Of a DNA stretch of 8,541 bases, positions 1 through 6,011 are shown piece after piece. A program made the translations under genes and the position numbers. The DNA comes from Spirochaetales bacterium. Its GTDB lineage: Bacteria; Spirochaetota; Spirochaetia; DTKZ01. The stretch lies in contig JAISAF010000224.1 of the NCBI GenBank assembly GCA_031266855.1, forward strand, positions 1 to 8,541, read 5' to 3'. The notes beneath the pieces were generated by a model. The model was given only the letters and a program-made list of their open reading frames with translations. It was not told the origin of the DNA and did not search any database. The stretch's first letter is position 1. Each line of letters opens with the position of its first letter.

Positions 1-66
1 AAGCCGCAAGCGTAACTGTGAGCTGAAAACGTGGTGGCGGGCGGCAGCCGGAGGTGATAGCTACGT

Positions 67-197
67 GCACAGCGCGTTACGCGCTGTGCTTGGTACCACG
101 CAATTTTGCCCTGCAAAATTGCCTCCGCCTGGTTATACACGCATAATTACCGAACAGCAATTATGCGCCCCTGAAATTGCCAAAGGCAATTTCAGGG
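67..197. repeat. Cluster of four consecutive palindromes
   Basis: Four hairpins stand almost end to end. The first pairs 67-76 with 80-89 (10 bp, TTA loop). The second pairs 100-109 with 113-122 (10 bp, CCT loop). The third pairs 140-148 with 159-167 (9 bp, 10-base loop). The fourth pairs 169-181 with 185-197 (13 bp, AAA loop). All arms are perfect and the arm sequences differ between hairpins, so this is not a tandem repeat of one unit. It resembles intergenic REP-like palindromes; no associated transposase is in the window. Confidence 0.8.
169..197 (-). terminator. Hairpin over the stop codon of the FtsB-like gene
   Basis: A perfect 13-bp stem with a 3-base loop starts in the last codon of the minus-strand gene and includes its TGA (194-192). 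Its position at the gene end suggests transcript termination or 3'-end protection. No T tract follows on the minus strand (the next bases read GGCGCATAATT), so it is not a canonical Rho-independent terminator. Confidence 0.4.
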
Positions 198-617
198 CTT
201 TCTTCTAAGCTGCCGTTTATAAAACAAAAAAACAAGAATCCCGCTGATGGCGGCAAAGGCGCGAAGAAAAGGTTCAAGGCGCAGGCCGCTTTCCTTTTTC
301 AGGACAACAAGCCTGCCCGGAGAAAGAGGTCTGGGTTTTGCCTTATAGCCTTCTATACGGATAAAACCTTCGTTCCGGTGCAGCAGAAGAAGCCGCCGGG
401 CTTCCCTGACAATGCTGCCGGGGTCCGAGCGGAGCGCCGTAACGGAGTACCCAAGCGTCCTGCCCTGGGTTTTCAGGTCTTCGACGTTTTTTTCAATGAT
501 TTTATACTGCTGGCTCAGGCTCTGGTATGAAAAATGTCCGGTTCCGCCAAAGAAAAACGTAACAACAAGATAGATGAGAAGTCCCACGTATATGGATGCG
601 AAGAGTCTGCCTGCCAT
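192..617 (-). CDS. FtsB/DivIC-like septum formation initiator family protein
   Basis: 141-residue predicted membrane protein. Residues 5-23 form a hydrophobic N-terminal segment (IYVGLLIYLVVTFFF). Residues 32-62 are a likely coiled coil. A conserved-looking block follows at 65-90: DPGSIVREARR, then NEGFIRIEG. This matches the FtsB/DivIC pattern of a DP-x-x-x-E-x-AR box followed by a G-E/G-F turn. In that family the protein bridges FtsL and the division septum machinery in the inner membrane. Unusually, a second hydrophobic stretch lies near the C-terminus (about 116-133, FLRAFAAISGILVFLFY), ending in a basic KRQLRRKP tail; typical FtsB/DivIC proteins are shorter and single-pass. The start is the ATG at 617-615; no good ribosome binding site is seen near it. 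The gene diverges from the downstream operon and ends in a palindrome. Family assignment is by motif recognition only. Confidence 0.65.
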   Translation of the reverse strand: MAGRLFASIYVGLLIYLVVTFFFGGTGHFSYQSLSQQYKIIEKNVEDLKTQGRTLGYSVTALRSDPGSIVREARRLLLLHRNEGFIRIEGYKAKPRPLSPGRLVVLKKESGLRLEPFLRAFAAISGILVFLFYKRQLRRKP

Positions 618-760
618 TTATTATAGATTTACGGAACTCCCGCCTGTTTTCTTGAGTCAAATGTCAGATGACCCGGAAGGAGTTACCACGAAAAGATTTA
701 CCGCGAAGTCGAATACGTCGAAGAAGGAGAACTGAAATTCATTTTTCTTCCTCTTTTGCT

Positions 761-792
761 TCTTCGCCCTTGCCAGTCTTCGCCCTTGCCAG
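761..792. repeat. 16-bp tandem duplication (two perfect copies)
   Basis: TCTTCGCCCTTGCCAG occurs at 761-776 and again at 777-792, followed by a partial TCTT. The unit is not a multiple of three, so a slippage duplication here would shift any reading frame crossing it. Confidence 0.9.
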
Positions 793-919
793 TCTTTGAC
801 TTTGCGGTTAAATTTCTTTCTGAGTTTGAGCTGCCGCCCGCGCCAGGGATTGTAGGGGTTGCGAAGCAAGCCATGCCGGAGGCAGGGCCGGAGCGATAGC
901 GCAGCCCCGAAAAGCCCGG

Positions 920-953
920 CCCCATTGTCTGCCCGAAAGGGCAGACAATGGGG
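920..953. repeat. Perfect 15-bp hairpin with GAAA tetraloop
   Basis: The arm CCCCATTGTCTGCCC (920-934) pairs exactly with GGGCAGACAATGGGG (939-953) around a GAAA loop, a stable tetraloop class in RNA. No T tract follows on either strand, so a simple intrinsic terminator is unlikely. It lies about 40 bases upstream of the proposed promoter of the large operon. Confidence 0.85.
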
Positions 954-992
954 AGGCGCCCGTGAAAAATACCGGCCTTCTGTGGAGAGTTA

Positions 993-1021
993 TTGACTTG
1001 CCAAAAACAGTGGAGTAGAGT
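993..1021 (+). promoter_or_regulatory. Candidate sigma-70-type promoter of the four-gene operon
   Basis: TTGACT (993-998) is separated by 17 bases from TAGAGT (1016-1021). A TATAGAT sequence directly follows at 1021-1027 and could serve as an alternative -10. Initiation near 1028 would give a leader of about 90 bases before the ATG at 1117. A second TTGACT lies at 1035-1040 but lacks a good -10 at the right distance. Confidence 0.4.
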
Positions 1022-1106
1022 ATAGATAGTAGAATTGACTATAGCGCAAATATGGATTTTATGCTTTACTGGAATATGCCGATGTTAGTTGTATCTAGCC
1101 AGTTTC

Positions 1107-1111
1107 AGGAG
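1107..1111 (+). promoter_or_regulatory. Ribosome binding site of the acidic-protein gene
   Basis: AGGAG followed by AG lies 5 bases before the ATG at 1117. It favours that start over the in-frame ATG at 1126, which would be 14 bases away. Confidence 0.65.
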
Positions 1112-1116
1112 AGAAT

Positions 1117-3399
1117 ATGTCGAACATGAGCGATAAAGAAAACGGTTCAAAGGGGTCCAATATGCCGGCGGAAGACCTGGAACAGTATGGCGTCTGGGTC
1201 AAAGCGGGGCCTGAAACTGTAAAAGAGGAGTCCTCCGCCGGTGAGGATTTTGAGTTGCCGGATATTTCCGATGCGGGTACGGAGATTACCGCGGAGGAGG
1301 AATTACTTCTTGGTTCCCTGGAGGAGAATTCCCGGAAGAAGGATTCGGAGGGGGAAGAGCCTCTGGATGGGATGGACGATCTTTCGCTTGATGAGCCTGC
1401 GCCCGGAAACGCTGATGATGATTTTTCTTTTCCTGATATTGAGGATATCCGGTCTGAGGCTGGGGCGGAGAGTGATGCCGGGGCCGCGTCCGGTGATGAC
1501 CTTTTTCTGCCGGAAGAGGAAGCCCTGGACGACGGCGCTTCTGTGGAGACAGAGGGCGAAAAGTTAGACCTTGATTTCGATCTTGATGAGCCGCAGGGGG
1601 ATGAACAGGCGCCGGTGGCGGATGACTTTAATGATATTGCCGCGGTTGAGAAAGAGATGACGGGGCCTGAACCTGCGGAAGACGCGCTGGGGGAAGAGCC
1701 GGAGGCGGGCATGGCGGAAGCCGGGCATGGGGAATCCGCGGTTGAAGAGTCCGCGCTTGAAGAACCCTCGCTTGAAGAACCTGCGATTGAATCCGCGCTT
1801 GAAGAACCCGCGATTGATGAACCTGATGAATCCATAATTGACGAACCCGCGATTGAAATTGAAAATGAAATTGAAGAACCTCCGGCCGGAGAGCCGGCGT
1901 TTGAAGAAATAGAAGAGGAACCTGAATCCGCCGCCGCGCGGGCGCCGGAGGAGGAAGTACCGGAAGGGGACGCGCTGGGACTGGCGGATATGGCGGATAC
2001 CACGGAAACGGAGGAACCGGCGCTTGAAGATGAGGCGGCGGCTGAAACCGGCGTGGTGGAAGAGGAGCCTGAACCTGCCGCGGTAAAGGCGGGTCCGGCT
2101 CCTGTACAGGAACATCCGGCGGAATCGGGTATTCTTTCGAAAATTGAGGAAGAGCTGGCGAGCATTAAGTCGGAACTTCTGGAATTGAAGAAGGAGCTTG
2201 CGGGGCTTCGTGTGGCGGGTACTGGTTTGCCGGAATCCGCGGTGGCGGAGCATCATAAAACCCCGGGAGCCGACAGTGGTTTTTTTGCTGGTGACGAAGA
2301 CGAAGATGAGACCATCGCCCTTACGGGGGATGAACTGGATAATATTCTTTCAACGGCGGATATAACCGAAGAGACCGGCGAGTCGGATGTTCCTGATGAT
2401 ATTCTTAATTTCAATGCCGATATGCATCCGTCGGGGTCCCAGGCGACGGCGGCTGTGGAGAGTCCGGATGATCTGTCTCTTGATTTTGCGGAATCCGCTA
2501 CTGTTCCAGAAAGCCCCGCCGGGGAAGAGGACCTTGGTTTTGAGGATACCAGTATTTCCGGCGCTGATAGTTCTGATGCCGGTGTTTCTATTGAAGAACC
2601 GCTGGCTGGGGAGGACGAGGAAATTCCCGCCGGGGCGGAAGGGGATATAAGTTTTGAGGATGTTGATCTTTCGGATACCGAAATTTCTGATGCTGATATT
2701 TCCATCGAAGAACCGGAGCCTGAGGCGGCTGTTCCGGGGCAGGAGCTTGAACTTGGGGAAATTCCCGAAGTAGGGCAGGAAATTGAAGCTGATATAGCGG
2801 ACTCCGGGATTGAAGAGCCTGCCGAAGATTTCAGGAAGGTTTCGGATATTGCCTCCGATGAGGCGCCGGCTGTGACGGAAAATATACCGCTAACGACGCC
2901 TGAAGAACAGGCAATTATTGAAGAATACAACAGGGAGCTTGATAACTTCGGTTCCGAGGATTTGCATGCGGAGGATGGAATTTCCGAGACTATAAGCGCT
3001 GAGGCGGAAATTCCGGCGGGTGAAGAGGAGCCGGAAATTGAGTTTGATCTTGATTCCCTGCAACAGGAGCGGCAGGAGGCGGAGGCGGAACCGGAGAAGA
3101 CGGAAATTATTGAGGACGAGGCCGCCCCTGAATCCTTTGAGGAAGGGCTTGCTGAGGCCGAAGCTCCCGTGGACGAGGAAAAAGCCGCGAAAACGGCGGC
3201 TCCAGAGGCAAAAAAAGAGCCCTCGTCTTCGGTTGACGGCGTGCAGATTTCCGGGCCTATCCGGGAGGAGATCAAATCCGTTTTGAAATATATGGATCAG
3301 CTGCTTGAATCCCTGCCTGAGGACAAGATTCAGGAGTTCGCGCATTCCGAACATTTCGATATATACCGCAGGCTTTTTGAAGAGCTGGAGCTGGAGTAA
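1117..3399 (+). CDS. Large acidic, Glu/Asp/Ala/Pro/Ser-rich repeat protein, first gene of the MAF operon
   Basis: 760 residues, no cysteine, one tryptophan, no signal peptide or membrane segment, so probably cytoplasmic and largely disordered. Residues 1-330 are acidic, with degenerate short repeats such as ALEEPSLEEPAIESALEEPA around 213-232. A predicted coiled coil follows at 339-365 (ILSKIEEELASIKSELLELK). Near 401-411 stands ALTGDELDNIL, reminiscent of the LSQ-x-EID-x-L peptide at the N-terminus of FliM/FliN-type switch proteins; this resemblance is weak. A second acidic region contains a duplicated 20-residue block. The last 55 residues (706-760) change character and look folded and helical, with IREEIKSVLKYMDQLLESLP and FDIYRRLFEELEL. 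The layout suggests a scaffold or adaptor whose coiled coil and C-terminal helices make specific contacts. The gene is followed after 4 bases by the next operon gene. No characterised family is recognised. Confidence 0.85.
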   Translation: MSNMSDKENGSKGSNMPAEDLEQYGVWVKAGPETVKEESSAGEDFELPDISDAGTEITAEEELLLGSLEENSRKKDSEGEEPLDGMDDLSLDEPAPGNADDDFSFPDIEDIRSEAGAESDAGAASGDDLFLPEEEALDDGASVETEGEKLDLDFDLDEPQGDEQAPVADDFNDIAAVEKEMTGPEPAEDALGEEPEAGMAEAGHGESAVEESALEEPSLEEPAIESALEEPAIDEPDESIIDEPAIEIENEIEEPPAGEPAFEEIEEEPESAAARAPEEEVPEGDALGLADMADTTETEEPALEDEAAAETGVVEEEPEPAAVKAGPAPVQEHPAESGILSKIEEELASIKSELLELKKELAGLRVAGTGLPESAVAEHHKTPGADSGFFAGDEDEDETIALTGDELDNILSTADITEETGESDVPDDILNFNADMHPSGSQATAAVESPDDLSLDFAESATVPESPAGEEDLGFEDTSISGADSSDAGVSIEEPLAGEDEEIPAGAEGDISFEDVDLSDTEISDADISIEEPEPEAAVPGQELELGEIPEVGQEIEADIADSGIEEPAEDFRKVSDIASDEAPAVTENIPLTTPEEQAIIEEYNRELDNFGSEDLHAEDGISETISAEAEIPAGEEEPEIEFDLDSLQQERQEAEAEPEKTEIIEDEAAPESFEEGLAEAEAPVDEEKAAKTAAPEAKKEPSSSVDGVQISGPIREEIKSVLKYMDQLLESLPEDKIQEFAHSEHFDIYRRLFEELELE
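2542..2715 (+). repeat. Duplicated 20-residue block inside the acidic protein
   Basis: The codons at 2542-2601 and 2656-2715 encode two related 20-residue segments. Both begin with ED and end in SIEEP or ISIEEP, with S/D-rich centres (SDAGVSIEEP versus SDADISIEEP). The DNA has diverged at many positions, so the duplication is not recent. Confidence 0.7.
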
Positions 3400-3403
3400 A
3401 ATT

Positions 3404-4491
3404 ATGGGACTGTTGAAGCGATTGTTACAGGAACAGAAAGATGGCGGACTTTTACGGCGCGCGATGACTTTGAAAAATTATGAGCCGGCGCCGGAAGGGG
3501 AAACCGCCGCGGCAAAAAAAAAAGAGAGAAATCCGTCCGCGGGGAGGAACTCCCCAACGCGGAAAAAGACATAGAAAACCTTTTGCGGGATTTCGCCGGG
3601 TTGAAGACTGGTCTTGAATATCCGGCTGATCTTTTTTCCATTTTTAAAAAACATTTTTCCATCAGAAAAGGGGCGCTTCTTTTACCTGAAAATGAAACGG
3701 ATGTTTTCGCGCCCTGGTCCATTACTGGTTTCGACAAAACAACCCAGCGGCGCATGAGGATCGCGCCCGACCTTCTGTACAGCGCGCTGCGGCTGGGCGA
3801 ATCAAGGGTGATGGTTACAACCCTGGAAGAAATGACTGATCTTTCTTCCTGTTTTTCGAGCAGGGAAGCGGCGCTGGCGGAGGATATTCTTCTGTGTTTT
3901 TTTACTTCGGGGGAAAAAATACACGGGCTGCTTCTGGTCGCTGATTCGCCGTATTTGTTTCTCAATGATCCTGTTCTGCGTATGATCTTTGTGGTGATGG
4001 GCGAACTGGCGTCCCCGGTTCTGGCGCGTTCACGCGGCTCCCGGCTGCGCAAGCGGCGCGATTACGGACTAGTGAGGAAGGACCGCTTTCTTGCTTCCTT
4101 GAAGAAATACGCGGGGGATCTTCCTGAAGAGGCTTCCCTGTCATTGTTTACTATCAATGTGTCAGATCTGGTAAAGGAGCTTCTTGTATCGCATCCTGAC
4201 CTTGACGGCTACAGGGTACTACAGGATATCAGTTCTCTTATCGAGACCCTGCTTGCGGGTTCTCCGGTTTTTGTTTCTCCTGCCAAAAGGAAAATTCTTG
4301 CTGCGACACAGACGGGGAAATATGATTCGGCGCTTTTTATTCATCAGGTGTCGCTGAAGCTGTGTAAACTTTTTCAGCATACCCTCAAGGAAAAATCCTC
4401 TGGCGAGGATGAGTATGCCGGTATAACGATTACGGAAAATTTCCTGCCGGACAGGGAAATTCCCGATGATGTAATTGCCCAGTTCCTTTGA
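3404..4491 (+). CDS. Operon protein requiring a frame change at an A10 tract; possible GAF-like sensor
   Basis: The start is the ATG at 3404, 4 bases after the previous stop, with GGAG at 3393-3396 as ribosome binding site. The first frame encodes 40 residues (MGLLKRLLQEQKDGGLLRRA...) to the A tract at 3514-3523, then only 16 more before TAG at 3572-3574 (56 residues in all). The -1 frame continues from 3523 with REKSVRGEELPNAEKDIENL and stays open to TGA 4489-4491, giving 362 residues. The only start within the second frame is a TTG at 3583 without a clear ribosome binding site; it would give 302 residues and drop the natural-looking join. The alpha/beta pattern of residues 70-200 is compatible with a GAF-like domain, and 225-325 with a degenerate nucleotide-cyclase-like fold lacking GGDEF residues. 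Both are low-confidence impressions. The gene is coupled to the first MAF gene by a TGATG overlap. Confidence 0.7.
3493..3563 (+). promoter_or_regulatory. Candidate programmed -1 frameshift signal (dnaX-like layout)
   Basis: Three elements occur in order. GGAAGGGG at 3493-3500 is Shine-Dalgarno-like. Thirteen bases later comes a run of ten A (3514-3523), read in the first frame as GCA AAA AAA AAA GAG. Twelve bases after that a strong hairpin begins: TCCGC (3536-3540) pairs with GCGGA (3559-3563), and GGGGAG (3541-3546) pairs with CTCCCC (3550-3555), with a GAA loop and a 3-base bulge. Slipping back one base joins the two open frames exactly. The spacer to the hairpin is somewhat longer than in dnaX. 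Transcriptional slippage on A10 is an equally good mechanism. Confidence 0.5.
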
Positions 4492-6011
4492 TGGAAAAAG
4501 TCCTCCCTGCAAGAAACGGTCTTCCTACAGCCCTGTACAGGGGTTGTTATCTGCACTCCTCCTACGATCCTGAAAAAGAAGCCCTGCGGTTTTCCGCTTC
4601 TTCCGGGCGGTTTTCGGAAGGTCCCGTCGTCGTGCTTATAGGGGAGGCTCTTGGCTACCTGTCGCGCCAGCTCCGGCGGGACAATCCGGGAATACGGCTT
4701 TTGCCGGTGTACTGTTCGGCGTATTTCTACCGGAAGCGGATAGAGGACGCCGGGGAGGAAGGCTGTTCCTGGCGGCCGGGGACTTCGGAGAGTTTTTCCG
4801 CTTTCCTGCACAGGCATATTCGCGAAATGGATTTTCCCGCCTTGCGGGTTCTTGAATGGGAACCGGCGGCGCGGGCATTTCCCCTTCTTATTGGCGGGCT
4901 GAAAGAAGACCTTTCGCGTTTCAGCCGCCAGGTAAACGGTTCGCTTCTGACTACGGCGGTTTTTGGGAAAAAATGGATTACCAACAGTATCCGTAACTAT
5001 CTGGCGATTGACGGGGCTGTGAGTTTTACGGAAATCTCCGGGCCGGTCTTTATCGCGGCTTCCGGGCCGGGTCTTGCGGCGGCGTTTCCCTTTATCGAGC
5101 GGGAACGGCGCGCATTTACTCTTTTTGCCCTGCCTTCGGCAGCCGCGTTTCTGCTGCGCCGCGGGGTGGAGCCTGACGGCCTTATGATGACGGATCCTGG
5201 GTTTTATACGGGGCTTCATTTCGGCGGGCTTATCAGGCGGGAGAAACGGGGCGGCGGAGAGCTTCTGTGTATGCCGCTGCCGGCGTACAGCGGTTTTCAT
5301 GGCGGGGGCTTTCCTGTGTGTCTTTTTCATCAGGGTACGCCGCCGGAAAACGCCCTGCTCGGAGACCTCAGTCCCCGGCCCGTCCGCATACCTTCAAACG
5401 GAACCGTCGCGGGAACGGCGGTGCAGGCGGCGCTTTCCCTGGGGGCGGGGCCGGTAATTCTTGCTGGTATGGATATGGCGGTGCGCGGCATAGAAGAGCA
5501 TGTACGGCCCAACGCTTTTGATGAATATTATACGGTACGCGACTGCCGATTCGGGACTGAAGAAAGCGGCAGGGCCGGAAGGATTTTTACTATGTACCCG
5601 GACAGGCTTTCCGGCGGCTGGCGGACATCCCCTGCTTTGAGAACCTACGCGGGCTGGTTTGCTTCCGCGGCGGCGTCCTGGAAGGGCCGGGTTGTAAGCA
5701 TTTCGGATTCTCCTGTGGATACGGGTCTTCATTCCACATGTGCCGGGGCGCGAAAGCTTCTGGGGCAAAGACCGCGCCTGGTCTGTGAACGGCTCCCCCT
5801 GCCCGGCCCCCGGCAACGCAGGGAGAAGGCCCGCGCTTTTATAAAAACAATTGAGAATGTCTCCTGGCAGAACACCGGACTTCTTATGATGATCGATACC
5901 GCTGGCGTTCTGGAAGTGCGGAAAAAAACCGCGGGCGCGGAGGAAAAACTGCGGCGGGGAATTGCGGAATTTTCCGCGTCTTTGTATTCTTTGCTCAAGG
6001 CCAGCGAATGA
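4491..6011 (+). CDS. MAF/DUF115 family protein (motility accessory factor-like), first copy
   Basis: 506 residues from the ATG at 4491, which overlaps the previous stop as TGATG; a TTG one codon upstream is possible. Family features in order: GKKWITNSIRN with W162, N165 and N169; the nucleotide-sugar-binding-type loop IAASGPGL (about 187-194); EPDGLMMTDP ending in D235-P236; and NGTVAGTAVQAALSLGAGPV (from N303) running into ILAGMDMA with D328. These are the landmarks of the DUF115 (PF01973, MptE-like) core of MAF proteins, which in Campylobacter, Aeromonas and others are needed to glycosylate flagellin with nonulosonic acids in the cytoplasm. The glycine-rich loop reads GPGL where the second copy has the usual GPSL, so this copy may be altered in activity. 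No ribosome binding site is seen, so translation probably depends on coupling. The pairing with a paralogue suggests division of labour or a heteromeric complex. Confidence 0.8.
   Translation: MEKVLPARNGLPTALYRGCYLHSSYDPEKEALRFSASSGRFSEGPVVVLIGEALGYLSRQLRRDNPGIRLLPVYCSAYFYRKRIEDAGEEGCSWRPGTSESFSAFLHRHIREMDFPALRVLEWEPAARAFPLLIGGLKEDLSRFSRQVNGSLLTTAVFGKKWITNSIRNYLAIDGAVSFTEISGPVFIAASGPGLAAAFPFIERERRAFTLFALPSAAAFLLRRGVEPDGLMMTDPGFYTGLHFGGLIRREKRGGGELLCMPLPAYSGFHGGGFPVCLFHQGTPPENALLGDLSPRPVRIPSNGTVAGTAVQAALSLGAGPVILAGMDMAVRGIEEHVRPNAFDEYYTVRDCRFGTEESGRAGRIFTMYPDRLSGGWRTSPALRTYAGWFASAAASWKGRVVSISDSPVDTGLHSTCAGARKLLGQRPRLVCERLPLPGPRQRREKARAFIKTIENVSWQNTGLLMMIDTAGVLEVRKKTAGAEEKLRRGIAEFSASLYSLLKASE

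Larger units (their letters stand above)
2..208 (+). other. Open frame entering from the left edge, possible 3' end of a gene
   Basis: A plus-strand frame is open from base 2 to a TAA at 206-208 and encodes about 68 residues beginning SRKRNCELKTWWRAAAGG. It reads straight through four palindromes and overlaps the 3' end of the convergent FtsB-like gene by 17 bases. No family is recognised and the start lies outside the window. It may be the tail of an upstream gene extended through intergenic repeats, or a chance open frame in GC-rich palindromic DNA. The second reading is at least as likely. Confidence 0.2.
618..1116. other. Divergent intergenic region
   Basis: This is 499 bases between the divergent FtsB-like and acidic-protein genes. 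It holds a 16-bp tandem duplication (761-792), a 15-bp hairpin (920-953) and promoter-like boxes from about 993. Overlapping minus-strand frames exist: a TTG-started frame of 70 codons (869-657), with a very basic middle and the hydrophobic run FQFSFFDVFDFAVNLFVV, and a second frame ending near 698. Neither has a clear ribosome binding site or a recognisable family. The tandem duplication moves the reading from one frame into the other, which looks more like decayed or repetitive DNA than a working gene. I do not call a gene here. Confidence 0.5.

Noticed and set aside
620..660. TATAAT (625-620) and TTGACT (660-655) on the minus strand as promoter of the FtsB-like gene
   Set aside because: The boxes are 29 bases apart, far from 16-18, and TATAAT is only 2 bases before the ATG.
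657..869. Small basic minus-strand frame as a gene
   Set aside because: TTG start, no ribosome binding site, crosses a 16-bp tandem duplication that shifts frame, and no recognised family.
1095..2165. Long minus-strand Ser-rich open frame opposite the acidic protein; a similar one at 2253-3275
   Set aside because: Shadow of the Glu/Asp/Ala-rich codons on the plus strand. It consists almost wholly of S, A, G and P with no domain, and the plus strand has a good ribosome binding site and a tight operon fit.
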